DNA of 64,000 bases from positions 1-64,000 of the forward strand of contig NZ_JAAOIW010000013.1 in NCBI RefSeq assembly GCF_011440305.1, read 5' to 3'. A program made the translations under genes and the position numbers. How positions within the stretch are numbered: position 1 is the first letter of the stretch; every line of letters begins with the position of its first letter. Shown piece by piece: positions 28,555-37,699 of the stretch. This DNA is from Paenibacillus agricola. Lineage in GTDB: Bacteria; Bacillota; Bacilli; Paenibacillales; NBRC-103111. Under the pieces are notes generated by a model, which was given only the letters and a program-made list of their open reading frames with translations, made no database searches and was not told the origin of the DNA.

Positions 28555-29502
28555 TTAATCAAACCATTTCTTATATCGAAACCATAAAAACATCCCGAAT
28601 CCAATGCTAAACATGATTAACAGAATCATATAATACCCCCAATGCCACGTAAGCTCGGGCATATTTTCAAAATTCATTCCGTATATCCCGGCTATAAATG
28701 TTAGGGGCATGAAAATTGTAGTTATAACAGTTAAGGTTTTCATAATGGTATTCATACGATAAGAATTAATAGAAACATAACTATCACGTATATCTGCAGT
28801 CAATTCTCTATTGGAATCAATGATTTCAGAAAGCTTAAGAAGATGGTCGTGTACGTCGGCAAAATAAATCATATGTTCCTTCAGGCCTTCAATTTTCTCG
28901 GAACTTATCACTCGATAAAGCAGTTCCTTCATGGGGACAATGGTCTTTCTAATCTTTAATAGTTTAGCCCGGATTTCGAATACTTCGTTCATCAGTATGT
29001 GTACGGGAACACTTTTTCCTCTGATTTCAATTTCATCTAACTGGTCTTCTAATTTATAAAGGCTCGGAAAATATTCATCCACGAGGTTATCTATAATTAA
29101 ATAGGCTATGTAAACAATTCCTTTTTCACGAAGCTTCTTTTGCTCTACCAACCGACGCCATGCCTGATCAATTTCTCTTAATGGTGAATAATGAAAGGTA
29201 ACGATAAAGTTATGGCCCCAAAACATGTCTACCTCATCCGCCGCTAAAGTGTAAGCATTCATAGCATGAAGAACAAAAAAATGGGTGCCATCATAATGGT
29301 CTAATTTAGGCCGCTGCAGCAGATGGTAGCAATCTTCTATAGCCAATGGATGAAAATGAAAGTATTCCTGTAAAAGCAATGCTTCCTCCTCCGTAGGCGC
29401 ATTAAAATCCACCCAGTACCATTGAATATTTGAATCCTTCAGATTGTCTAGCGATGTTTGAATAATCTCATGCTCATCGTTAATAGCTAATATTCGAATC
29501 AA
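28555..29502 (-). CDS. corA: CorA-type magnesium transporter
   Basis: 315 residues with a long cytoplasmic N-terminal part and two membrane helices at the extreme C-terminus. The selectivity signature GMN is present in FIAGIYGMNFENMPE, and the end is basic (RYKKWF), as in CorA pentamers that import Mg2+ or Co2+. It is transcribed alone; a likely ribosome site, AGGGGGAGACAC, precedes the start. Confidence 0.93.
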   Translation of the reverse strand: MIRILAINDEHEIIQTSLDNLKDSNIQWYWVDFNAPTEEEALLLQEYFHFHPLAIEDCYHLLQRPKLDHYDGTHFFVLHAMNAYTLAADEVDMFWGHNFIVTFHYSPLREIDQAWRRLVEQKKLREKGIVYIAYLIIDNLVDEYFPSLYKLEDQLDEIEIRGKSVPVHILMNEVFEIRAKLLKIRKTIVPMKELLYRVISSEKIEGLKEHMIYFADVHDHLLKLSEIIDSNRELTADIRDSYVSINSYRMNTIMKTLTVITTIFMPLTFIAGIYGMNFENMPELTWHWGYYMILLIMFSIGFGMFLWFRYKKWFD

Positions 29503-29736
29503 TGTGTCTCCCCCTCAGAGCAACTCGTGCCATTAGCCTAATGGCTTCTTCGCTCTTTTTCGACATCTCTTCAATATTCCTTAGAAGGATAAATTATATC
29601 ACACGAAATTAAAATTCATCTATGCATTTCATCTTGTAAGCTCCAGACCAACTCTCCGGAAGAAATTTGAATTTGTAAGGAAAAAGTGGACTGCTGAAGG
29701 GAGCAATTTTCTATCCAAGATAGATTAGTTGGTTTC

Positions 29737-32007
29737 TTAGGTCACCTTCGAAAGCAGGGAGGAGAGCGATTCGGCCGGTAAGGGCTTGCTGAAAAAGTAG
29801 CCTTGCATTTCATTGCAGCCCTTGTTTTTAAGGAATTGCAGCTGCTGTTCGTTCTCAACTCCTTCTGCAACCACTTCAAGGTTCAGGTTTTTAGCCATCG
29901 CAATAATGGATGTAGCTATCACCGCGTCATCTTTGCCATTTGTGATGTCATTAACGAAGGAACGGTCAATTTTCAAACGGTTAATGGGAAAATCCCGCAG
30001 ATAACTGAGGGAAGAATAGCCCGTGCCAAAATCATCGATTGAGATCTGGATGCCGAGTTGCTTCAACTCCTCCAAGGTGATAATGACCTGCTCCGCGTTT
30101 TGCATCGCGATGCTTTCTGTAATCTCCAGTTCCAAATAAATGGCATCCATACCTGTCTCGTGCAGGATTTCGGCAATGGTATGGACAATATGGGGTTGTT
30201 TGAATTGATAAACGGATAAATTAACGGCAACCCGCATCGGAGCATAACCGGCTTCCTGCCAAGCTTTGTTTTGCCGGCAAGCCGTTCGCAGTACCCATTC
30301 ACCAATAGGGATGATCATTCCCGTTTCTTCGGACAAAGGAATGAACTCAGCTGGAGGTATCATACCCCGTTTCGGATGTTGCCAGCGAACAAGTGCTTCT
30401 ACTCCTGTAATCAAACCCGATTGTAACTGTACCTGCGGTTGATAATGCAGGACAAGCTCGTCCCGCTCCACCGCTTTGCGCAGCTCTTGCTCTATCGTGA
30501 GCCGCCCGGATGCCTGGACACTCATCGTAGGCGCAAACAGCTCATACTTGTTCCGGCTGACCTCCTTGGCACGATACATTGCCGTATCGGCATTCATCAT
30601 GAGCGTCTGGGCATCGATCCCGTCGCTTGGGTACATGCTGATCCCGATACTTGTCGTCACTGTGCATTCATGGCCTTCAATAAATATGGGCTTGCTGATG
30701 GCCATAATCATATTATCGGCTATGTGAAGGACTACACGTTCATCTGTGATAACAGGCAGCAGAACCGTAAACTCATCACCGCCCATGCGGGCAATCGTAC
30801 CCCGATGTCCGACTGAAGATTTCAACCGATCGGCTACGGTTTGCAGCAAACGGTCTCCGAATGCATGGCCCAAGGAATCATTAATATATTTGAACCTGTC
30901 CAGATCCAGGAACATAACAGCCAACTGGTGCCGATTCTGTACAGCTTGCTCCAGCCCCAAAGTAAGATGGTCAATGAAGAGCCTTCGGTTCGGCAAATCC
31001 GTAAGCGCATCGTGGTATGCCATATGGTTAATCGTGTCTTCAGCCTGTTTATGGTCCGTAATATCTTTGCCGATGGCGTAAACTCCGACTACATGACCTT
31101 CTATAATAATCGGAACCAGTCGTACCTGCAGCTCGATTCGGTGTCCACGTTTGTGCTGAATGGAAATATCAAAGCTGGACGAAATCCCTTTTTTTGCCCT
31201 GGCAAAACATCGAAATGTTGAGATGCTAGGGGCAGCAAGCAGGTGCCCACATGTCCTGCCCATCAATTGATGACTGGTAAATCCAGTTAATTTTTCAGTT
31301 GCCGGATTGATCGTAACAAATTTACTGTCCAATCCAAAGGAGCAGACCAGGTCCGGGTTATAATCAAATAAAGATTTATAGCGATGTTGGCTCTCCTCCA
31401 GCATTCTTTGCGAATCTTTGCGTTCCGTGATGTCCCGGATGATTCCGCGAAAGCCCATGGGTTTGCCGTTCAACGCTTCCCTTATAAGGACGATTGAACC
31501 TTCGACGTACTTACGGGCGCCATCCTTGAGCAGGACACTCCATTCCACGCAGTTAATTGCTGTTCCTGTATGGGAGACCCAGTGGAAGGTCTGTTTTAGC
31601 TTTTGCGCATCTTCCTTGCCCATAAAATCAGTAAAGTGTTTTTCATGCAGTTCGGCTTCGGTTACACCTAGGATATCCACCAATGAATGGTTAAAAAACA
31701 AAAAATGGCCGGACCCATCCATTTCATAATACCCGTCTTGAATACTTTCCAAGGTAGAACGGATTTTGGTCTCTTCACGTTCCAACTGTACCGCATCGGT
31801 CCGACGGACAGCCTCTAAATTGCGCTGGACCAGTACATAGAGCAAACAAGCAGTTATGGTCGTGGCCGCTGCACTATACATCCAATAAGGAAACCCGGCT
31901 TTGGTGCCTATTTGAAACAAGCAGGCGAGGAGTAGATAGACGGCTGCAATTCTAAGGGAGATTTTTCTTCCCACTGCTTTTTTTTGTAGGTGTATGGGTT
32001 TGTCCAT
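29737..32007 (-). CDS. PAS-PAS-GGDEF-EAL cyclic-di-GMP protein
   Basis: 756 residues: two membrane segments at the N-terminus (about 18-65), PAS domain 1 (about 85-200, ending GIIRDITERK), PAS domain 2 (about 205-325, ending AIGKDITDHKQ), GGDEF domain with intact MGGDEF, and EAL domain with EALVRW, DDFGTGYSSL and EGVE. Both catalytic signatures are intact, so it could make and degrade c-di-GMP. It probably governs the switch between motility and surface growth. The downstream gene on the same strand is not close enough to prove an operon. Confidence 0.93.
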   Translation of the reverse strand: MDKPIHLQKKAVGRKISLRIAAVYLLLACLFQIGTKAGFPYWMYSAAATTITACLLYVLVQRNLEAVRRTDAVQLEREETKIRSTLESIQDGYYEMDGSGHFLFFNHSLVDILGVTEAELHEKHFTDFMGKEDAQKLKQTFHWVSHTGTAINCVEWSVLLKDGARKYVEGSIVLIREALNGKPMGFRGIIRDITERKDSQRMLEESQHRYKSLFDYNPDLVCSFGLDSKFVTINPATEKLTGFTSHQLMGRTCGHLLAAPSISTFRCFARAKKGISSSFDISIQHKRGHRIELQVRLVPIIIEGHVVGVYAIGKDITDHKQAEDTINHMAYHDALTDLPNRRLFIDHLTLGLEQAVQNRHQLAVMFLDLDRFKYINDSLGHAFGDRLLQTVADRLKSSVGHRGTIARMGGDEFTVLLPVITDERVVLHIADNMIMAISKPIFIEGHECTVTTSIGISMYPSDGIDAQTLMMNADTAMYRAKEVSRNKYELFAPTMSVQASGRLTIEQELRKAVERDELVLHYQPQVQLQSGLITGVEALVRWQHPKRGMIPPAEFIPLSEETGMIIPIGEWVLRTACRQNKAWQEAGYAPMRVAVNLSVYQFKQPHIVHTIAEILHETGMDAIYLELEITESIAMQNAEQVIITLEELKQLGIQISIDDFGTGYSSLSYLRDFPINRLKIDRSFVNDITNGKDDAVIATSIIAMAKNLNLEVVAEGVENEQQLQFLKNKGCNEMQGYFFSKPLPAESLSSLLSKVT

Positions 32008-32035
32008 TCGTATATTCTCCAGTTCTACACGTTCT

Positions 32036-34060
32036 CTATATGATATTTAGGAGCAGATCAATGGCCTTGATGCCTATGAAGGGGAAAATAACGCCGCCTA
32101 CCCCATAAATCATTAAGTTACGGAACAAAAGCTGGTTGGCACCGATGGGCTTGTAGTTGACCCCCTTTAAGGCAAGAGGGATCAAAAGCGGGATAATAAC
32201 CGCATTAAAAATCAGTGCGGAAAGCATCGCACTTGTCGGGGATTGTAAACCCATGATATTGAGCGTCTGGAACTGTGGCAGGCTCCCAGAGAACATCGCT
32301 GGAATAATGGCAAAATACTTGGAAAAATCGTTAGCTATACTGAAGGTCGTCACCACTCCACGAGTGATGAGAAGTTGCTTGCCGATCGATATCACTTCGA
32401 TAATCTTCGTTGGGTCGGAATCCAAATCTACCATATTCGCTGCTTCCTTGGCGGCGTTCGTGCCGCTGTTCATCGCCATACCAACATCGGCTTGGGCTAA
32501 TGCAGGTGCATCATTGGTGCCGTCACCTGTCATTGCAACAAGCTTGCCCAACGCTTGCTCTTCCCGTACGATGCGGAGCTTATCTTCTGGCTTGCTTTCG
32601 GCAAAAAAGGCGTCGATACCGGCTTCACGGGCAATCGTGGCAGCCGTCAGTGGGTTGTCGCCTGTACACATGACGGTCTTAATCCCCATTGCCCTCAGTG
32701 CCTCCAGCCGTTCGCGCATACCTGGCTTGATCGTATCCTTCAAATGGATCAAGCCAACAATTTTATGATCCCTGCTGACCGCGAGGGGAGTGCCGCCCAA
32801 CCTGGATATGGCATCGCTTTTTTCCAACAAATCAGTGGGAATGTCCCCGCCCCGCTGTGTAACATAGCTGCTAATGGCATTGACAGCCCCTTTACGGAAA
32901 AAAGTCCCGTTGAAATTCAACCCGCTCATCCGTTCTTCCGCGGTAAAGGGAACGACTTCCCCCTGGTAGGTGCGAAGGCCGCTAAAAACGGGCTGCTGCT
33001 TAGCAAGCTCTAATACAGAATTGCCTTCGATGGTAGCATCGAATAAAGAAGTAATCACGGCAACCTCAACCAACTCTTCGATTGGCGCGCCGGAGACAAC
33101 AACAAATTCAGAGGCCATCCGGTGTCCGAAGGTAACGGTACCGGTTTTATCCAAAATTACCGTGTTGATGTCACCAGCCATTTCAACGGCTTTTCCGGAC
33201 ATGGCAAGTATATTAAAGCGTGTCACCCGGTCGATGCCTGATATGCCGATCGCCGACAACAGCCCTCCAATGGTCGTTGGAATTAAACATACGAACAGGA
33301 TGATAAGTGTGGATACATCCAATTGAATACCAACATAAGCAGCTAGTGGATAGATCGTCACAACTACGATAAGAAATATCAAAGTGAATACGACCAGCAA
33401 AGTGCTTAGTGCAATCTCATTGGGTGCTTTTTGGCGTTTGGTTCCCTCGATAAGTGAAATCATCCGATCGAGAAAAGAGTTGCCTGGATCCGCAGTCATT
33501 TTCACCTTAATCCAGTCGCTGACGACGGTAGTTCCGCCTGTGACAGAGCTTAAGTCCGTATTTGCCTGCTTGACAATAACGGCAGACTCACCTGTAATCG
33601 ACGATTCATCTATAGCGGCAATCCCCTCAATAATCATGCCGTCTCCAGGTATAAGCCCACCGGATTCAACGAGCACGATATCCCCTTTTACAAGTTGGGT
33701 CGCAGCAAGGTTTCGGTAGGAGCCATCGGCAAGGATTTGCTTGGCTGTAAGCTCCTTTCTTGCCTTGATCAGGCTATCGGCATGGGCTTTTCCACGCCCT
33801 TCAGCTAATGCCTCCGCAAAATTGGCGAATAAAATCGTAAATAGCAAAATCATACATACAATGGCGTTCAAACCGACCTGCTGCCCAGTTCCGAAATAGG
33901 ATGGAAACACGGTCATAAGCAAAACGAGCAGTGCTGCCATTTCTAAAACGAATAGAACGGGATTCCTCATCAATTGCCGCGGATTCAATTTCAACATGCT
34001 TTCTATGAAAGCATGAAACAAAATAGGTAAACCGAATCTTCGTTTATATTCGTTATTCAT
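32036..34060 (-). CDS. kdpB: Solitary KdpB-type P-type ATPase
   Basis: 674 residues with all P-type ATPase signatures of KdpB: TGES in SSITGESAV, the phosphorylation site DKTGT, and [16 protein letters not shown]. It is clearly a second KdpB, since a normal kdpFABC operon with its own KdpB (676 residues) lies 6 kb away. No KdpA channel or KdpC subunit is encoded beside it; instead two unrecognised genes precede it, and the unit starts with a c-di-AMP riboswitch. It may replace KdpB in the KdpA complex under other conditions or work with the small membrane protein encoded just upstream. This is inference. Confidence 0.88.
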   Translation of the reverse strand: MNNEYKRRFGLPILFHAFIESMLKLNPRQLMRNPVLFVLEMAALLVLLMTVFPSYFGTGQQVGLNAIVCMILLFTILFANFAEALAEGRGKAHADSLIKARKELTAKQILADGSYRNLAATQLVKGDIVLVESGGLIPGDGMIIEGIAAIDESSITGESAVIVKQANTDLSSVTGGTTVVSDWIKVKMTADPGNSFLDRMISLIEGTKRQKAPNEIALSTLLVVFTLIFLIVVVTIYPLAAYVGIQLDVSTLIILFVCLIPTTIGGLLSAIGISGIDRVTRFNILAMSGKAVEMAGDINTVILDKTGTVTFGHRMASEFVVVSGAPIEELVEVAVITSLFDATIEGNSVLELAKQQPVFSGLRTYQGEVVPFTAEERMSGLNFNGTFFRKGAVNAISSYVTQRGGDIPTDLLEKSDAISRLGGTPLAVSRDHKIVGLIHLKDTIKPGMRERLEALRAMGIKTVMCTGDNPLTAATIAREAGIDAFFAESKPEDKLRIVREEQALGKLVAMTGDGTNDAPALAQADVGMAMNSGTNAAKEAANMVDLDSDPTKIIEVISIGKQLLITRGVVTTFSIANDFSKYFAIIPAMFSGSLPQFQTLNIMGLQSPTSAMLSALIFNAVIIPLLIPLALKGVNYKPIGANQLLFRNLMIYGVGGVIFPFIGIKAIDLLLNII

Positions 34061-34124
34061 GGAGACCGCCTCTTTTGCTTCGCATCCTATGCGGAGTATC
34101 GCTTTCTAACTTTTCTTATATGGG

Positions 34125-34511
34125 TCAAGATATTTGTATCGTGATGTAACAAAATAATTCCAAAACTAATAAAAATGTGGAGAATACCGATCCAGATAAC
34201 AATGTGAGTTTAAAAGCTTGCTTGCTGTTCATTATAAAAACTCTAAAACCAAGAATGCATACCAGGCCAATAAATAACGTTGTAATGAATGTAATCCGCG
34301 CTATATCAGGAGTCTGGGTGGTTGCAGTTGCCATGGCAAGCATGTAGCCCACTATAAGGAATGCTATAAAAACCACGATAGCACCCATTCGATATACCCG
34401 CTTTTTTTCGGTTTTCATTTTACGGATTTCAGGATACCGTGAGACCAGCCAGGTTATCCATTGGTACAGAAGGACCAATAGGACGATGCAATATAGGATA
34501 CTCATGGGCAC
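34125..34511 (-). CDS. Four-helix membrane protein, unrecognised
   Basis: 128 residues with four hydrophobic segments and a basic loop after the first (RKMKTEKKRVYRM). It lies between the riboswitch-proximal gene and the solitary kdpB in the same orientation with short gaps (26 and 64 bases). The position makes it a candidate partner of the solitary KdpB. No family was recognised. Confidence 0.7.
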   Translation of the reverse strand: MPMSILYCIVLLVLLYQWITWLVSRYPEIRKMKTEKKRVYRMGAIVVFIAFLIVGYMLAMATATTQTPDIARITFITTLFIGLVCILGFRVFIMNSKQAFKLTLLSGSVFSTFLLVLELFCYITIQIS

Positions 34512-34536
34512 AATCCTTTCGACATGCTTTTCATTA

Positions 34537-34998
34537 TTAGAAGGAGTAGTAAGACCGTGATTGTTCGATCAAAAATGAGCGTTCCAAAACAATACCGTTT
34601 GTTTTTTGTAGCTTGACTGCATTCGGGTTTTTAATATGCCAAACGAGGTCATCCAAAGCAGATTTCGCTACCTCGCAACGCTCCTGTCCCCATGCTTCCC
34701 GTTTTTTATGGACAAAGGCAATCGCTTCGGCTATAGGAAGTCCCTTTATGGATAAGAAAACCGAAGCCCAGTGGATCAAATCAAATCTTTTTTCACTAGA
34801 GGGAAGGATGCATTCCTCCCAGCCGCTCAGCCCGTTACTGGAAATTTTCAATAAGCCGCAAGAACATTCGTTAGTGATTTGGGGAATCAGTTTTTTGATT
34901 AGCAGGCAGTCAAATTGATAGATTTCCATAGAACCAATCTTGAATGGCTCTAGGGATGGTTCCAGCGGAACCTCTAGTGGGTCGGCGAGCTTTTGCAT
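34537..34998 (-). CDS. Soluble protein, unrecognised, first gene after the riboswitch
   Basis: 153 residues, no membrane segment or signal peptide. GAGGAGA precedes the ATG at 34998, about 40 bases after the terminator of the c-di-AMP riboswitch. Three Cys residues (NECSCG and EEC) are present but no known motif. Its place in a potassium-related transcription unit suggests a role in K+ homeostasis; nothing more can be said. Confidence 0.65.
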   Translation of the reverse strand: MQKLADPLEVPLEPSLEPFKIGSMEIYQFDCLLIKKLIPQITNECSCGLLKISSNGLSGWEECILPSSEKRFDLIHWASVFLSIKGLPIAEAIAFVHKKREAWGQERCEVAKSALDDLVWHIKNPNAVKLQKTNGIVLERSFLIEQSRSYYSF

Positions 34999-35035
34999 AG
35001 TGATAATCTCCTCATCCTATTTAATTTTGGCAAAC

Positions 35036-35078
35036 AAAAAGAAGCCCAGAGAGCAGAGAAACTCTACTCTCGGGCTTC
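35036..35078 (-). terminator. Riboswitch-controlled terminator before the solitary-kdpB unit
   Basis: On the minus strand GAAGCCCGAGAGTAGAG pairs with the matching CTCTGCTCTCTGGGCTTC arm and is followed by TTTTTG. It is the expression platform of the aptamer that lies 45 bases before it. Confidence 0.85.
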
Positions 35079-35124
35079 CTGTACCATAAGAAATAAGCAG
35101 TTAGGGTAGCACGATAGGAATTCT

Positions 35125-35272
35125 CTCTCAAGTCGCTTACGAGGTTAGCTGTCGGATTCGGGCTTGAGAGTGCCCTACCTAAGGGCATGCATGAGCATGC
35201 CGCAAGGATTCACCCCTGTAACTATCTATTTATTGCAGATAGCTTTAAACTGGGTCCCCCGTTTCCCTTTCG
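35125..35272 (-). promoter_or_regulatory. c-di-AMP riboswitch (ydaO type) of the solitary-kdpB unit
   Basis: The minus strand carries the conserved blocks of the ydaO/yuaA aptamer in order: CGGGGGACCC, GGGGTGAATCC, and GACAGCTAACCTCGTAAGCG. Binding of c-di-AMP by this class stops transcription of potassium and osmolyte importers. Here it precedes two unknown genes and a KdpB. Confidence 0.9.
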
Positions 35273-35276
35273 GGAA

Positions 35277-35414
35277 TTAAGCGTTAAAGATGTATGAAGT
35301 TGTTGAAATGTATATTACGCCGACTCCAAAATAATGTAAAATTCCAATCCCAAGGGAATTTAAGCTATTTGTGCTCAAAAGAAGGATGAAAGCGGAACCA
35401 ATCGGTACTTTCAT
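35277..35414 (-). CDS. 45-residue hydrophobic peptide, copy 1
   Basis: A small gene missed by length cut-offs: ATG at 35414 with a perfect AAGGAGG ahead of it, and a stop that touches the first bases of the c-di-AMP aptamer. The central segment AFILLLSTNSLNSLGIGILH is a membrane helix. The same segment recurs 1.37 kb away (see copy 2). It is upstream of the riboswitch, so it would be made whatever the c-di-AMP level. Function unknown. Confidence 0.6.
   Translation of the reverse strand: MKVPIGSAFILLLSTNSLNSLGIGILHYFGVGVIYISTTSYIFNA
35326..35395. repeat. 70-bp direct repeat, copy 1
   Basis: Matches 36694-36763 at 69 of 70 bases in the same orientation; weaker similarity continues on both sides (for example GCTGGGTATTT and GAGAATG further upstream). 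It codes the core of the small peptide. Confidence 0.85.
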
Positions 35415-35595
35415 TGATTTGCTGCCTCCTTGCTTGCTGTTGCTGGGTATTTAGCTATTTCATACAGATACGGAGATAAAGAGAGCTGGGTGTAGGTAAT
35501 CAGAGAATGAACCTTATTTGCTGGTGCTCTTTGCACAAAATGATGCAGCGTATATATCTTCCTGATGGAGGAAGGAGATTTCGTTCTAAATGAAG

Positions 35596-35633
35596 AAAGG
35601 GCAGGCGGAGTAATTACACTCGACCTGCCCTTT
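35596..35633. terminator. Terminator after the YitT gene
   Basis: AAAGGGCAGG (35596-35605) pairs with CCTGCCCTTT (35624-35633), with A and T runs on either side, so it works in both directions. Confidence 0.8.
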
Positions 35634-35665
35634 TATTTATCGATGGCATTACTTCAATTTTGAGC

Positions 35666-36535
35666 TTAATCACGCTCAAAGCCTTCTCCCAGTACATCAT
35701 GCACATTACTAATGATAATAAAAGCATGGGGGTCAGCCTTTTTTACGATATCTTTTAAGCGCCCGATTTCTTGCCTGGAAACAATGCAATAAACGAGTTC
35801 TTTACTTTCGAAAGAGAATCCTCCCTTTGCAGGAATAAGCGTTGAACCCCGTTCGAGCTCCTGGGTGATGGCTTCACAAACGGCCTGCCCCTTATGGGTA
35901 ATAATCGAAAAAGCCCTCGTTTCATAAGCTCCCTCCGTAATAAAATCGATCATACGTGACGCAATAAATACCGCAACAATCGTATATAGCACCTTCTCCT
36001 TGGGAATAAAGCATAGAGAGAGGCCGATGACTGAAGCATCAAGCACCAAAATAATTTGACCCATGCTCCGTTTCAACCATTTACTGCCTAAATAAGCAAT
36101 GATATCGACTCCGCCTGTTGTCCCTCCAAACCTGAATACGATACCCAAACCTAATCCAACCGTAACACCTGCATATAAAGTGACGAGAAAATAGTCCTCG
36201 GGCTTAACCAGCGGTACCATCCAGCCGCGGCTGATCACAAATTCCATGAACCATAAAAAAACGGATAAGGAGAGAGTGCCGTATATCGTAAAAATGATTC
36301 TTCGATGCCCCATGTATTTCCACCCAAGAAGGAGGAGAGGAATATTCATAAGCAAAGTGGTAACTGATGGGGGCAGCGAGAATGCATACAGAAGCAATAG
36401 GGATACCCCTGTAAGCCCACCCTCCATCAATTTATTAGGAATGATAAAATAATGGAGGCCAAATGCGAAAATAGCTGTCCCCAACATAATAGCGGCAAGC
36501 TGTTTTAGAGGAAACACCCGCTTGTTTATAAACAC
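35666..36535 (-). CDS. YitT-family membrane protein (DUF161/DUF2179)
   Basis: 289 residues. About six membrane segments in the first 190 residues, with the repeated glycine-rich blocks of the YitT family (GGLTGVSLLL, GGTTGGVDIIAYL), then a cytoplasmic DUF2179 domain (about 200-285: TLIPAKGGFSF, DPHAFIIISNVHDVLGEGF). The function of the family is not established. The GTG start follows AGGAGG with a 10-base gap. It stands inside the potassium island between two repeats and after copy 2 of the small peptide gene. Confidence 0.88.
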   Translation of the reverse strand: MFINKRVFPLKQLAAIMLGTAIFAFGLHYFIIPNKLMEGGLTGVSLLLLYAFSLPPSVTTLLMNIPLLLLGWKYMGHRRIIFTIYGTLSLSVFLWFMEFVISRGWMVPLVKPEDYFLVTLYAGVTVGLGLGIVFRFGGTTGGVDIIAYLGSKWLKRSMGQIILVLDASVIGLSLCFIPKEKVLYTIVAVFIASRMIDFITEGAYETRAFSIITHKGQAVCEAITQELERGSTLIPAKGGFSFESKELVYCIVSRQEIGRLKDIVKKADPHAFIIISNVHDVLGEGFERD

Positions 36536-36590
36536 TGCTAGAGCACCTCCTGAAATGTAGTAACATCTGTACTGAATGAACCGTTGTCAG

Positions 36591-36806
36591 TTAGTCACCA
36601 ATAAACTGGCTTCCAGGTCGCCATCGATTAATTTTTGCAGCATCAACTGAAGCCCACCCTCTCTTGGTCATCTTTGATAACATACGCCGCCCCCCAAAAT
36701 AATGTAAAATCCCAATCCCAAGGGAATTTAAGCTATTTGTGCTCAAAAGAAGGATGAAAGCGGTATCAACAGGTATTTTCACCTGTTTACTATGATCTTG
36801 CTTCAT
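36591..36806 (-). CDS. 71-residue hydrophobic peptide, copy 2
   Basis: Contains the same membrane segment as copy 1 (AFILLLSTNSLNSLGIGILH) but a longer N-terminus and an unrelated basic tail. No strong ribosome site was found for the ATG at 36806; a GTG eight codons downstream matches the start of copy 1. It is 55 bases before yitT, so a shared transcript is possible. The divergent tail suggests recombination within the repeat. Confidence 0.45.
   Translation of the reverse strand: MKQDHSKQVKIPVDTAFILLLSTNSLNSLGIGILHYFGGRRMLSKMTKRGWASVDAAKINRWRPGSQFIGD
36694..36763. repeat. 70-bp direct repeat, copy 2
   Basis: Partner of 35326-35395, one mismatch. The two copies bracket the YitT gene, so recombination between them would delete or duplicate it. 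Confidence 0.85.
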
Positions 36807-37017
36807 TATGCTGGGTATTTGAATATATCGTCAAAAAACAGAGATATACAGAGCTGCATGCAGATAATAAGAGAATGGAATCTATTTAATACCTTTAAAT
36901 GTGATATTCGGTCTATTATGCTTTGCGGTATTTATTTACAGTAGTCAGCTACAGGCGTATGATACATCTCATGATTAGAAACAAAGTTTCCAACCAGACC
37001 GCTGAATTTCATATCTA

Positions 37018-37168
37018 TTGAAAACGGGGGAACCAACACAGTGATACACATAGGATGTGAGATCCATATGCTGTACCATCTGGGGTGAATCCAAAGGTGC
37101 AGTAAGCCAGCACCAGGAAGGGCGACTCTCACCGCCCGAATCCGTCAGCTAACCTCGTAAGCGTTGAA
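37018..37168 (+). promoter_or_regulatory. c-di-AMP riboswitch 1 of the kdp operon
   Basis: Carries CGGGGGAACC, GGGGTGAATCC and GTCAGCTAACCTCGTAAGCG in the order and spacing of the ydaO aptamer. It is the first of two aptamers in series before the kdp genes. Confidence 0.9.
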
Positions 37169-37256
37169 CAGCCCGATCCTTCACAGCATGAACCGGTTCA
37201 TACTGTGATGGATCAGGCATTTGAGAGAGGATGATGAAGCTTGTGATCGTATTAAA

Positions 37257-37289
37257 CGACCACAGGGCATAAATGTCGTGTGGTTTTTT
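37257..37289 (+). terminator. Terminator of riboswitch 1
   Basis: CCACA (37260-37264) with inner CA/TG pairs closes on TGTGG (37279-37283), followed by TTTTTTG. It precedes the second aptamer, so each aptamer has its own stop signal. Confidence 0.75.
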
Positions 37290-37397
37290 GTTGTGTATTA
37301 TTGAAAATAACAGGTGATGTTTACAAGAAATTCATCATCTAGAGTATCTTTTGGAGTAAGAATGTACCAAGTAATTTATCGCTGAGTCCTTGAATGG

Positions 37398-37570
37398 AAA
37401 AGGAACGGGGGAACCAAAGGAGCACGTGATACCTGATGAGTCTGCTACATAGACAGGGTATCGGTGCGGGCTCCATGGGGTGAATCCTTATGGCATCTTC
37501 GGGTGCCCAGAGGTAGGGCGACTCTCACGCCCGAATCCGACAGCTAACCTCGTAAGCGTAACCGAGAGGC
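37398..37570 (+). promoter_or_regulatory. c-di-AMP riboswitch 2 of the kdp operon
   Basis: A second complete aptamer with CGGGGGAACC, GGGGTGAATCC and GACAGCTAACCTCGTAAGCG. It is similar to but not a copy of the first; the connecting stems differ in sequence. Confidence 0.9.
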
Positions 37571-37619
37571 AACAATTGTCGTGCGTACGTAAGACACGGT
37601 TTATATTTCTGTGCCTTAG

Positions 37620-37662
37620 GAAGCCACGAGAAGAGTTTCCCTCTTTTCGTAGGCTTCTTTTT
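37620..37662 (+). terminator. Terminator of riboswitch 2
   Basis: GAAGCC (37620-37625) and the adjacent AAGAG pair with CTCTT and GGCTTC (37652-37657), followed by TTTTT, 38 bases before the first gene. Confidence 0.85.
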
Positions 37663-37699
37663 GTTGCCTCCTTTTTGACATCTTAGGAGGAATAGTGGT

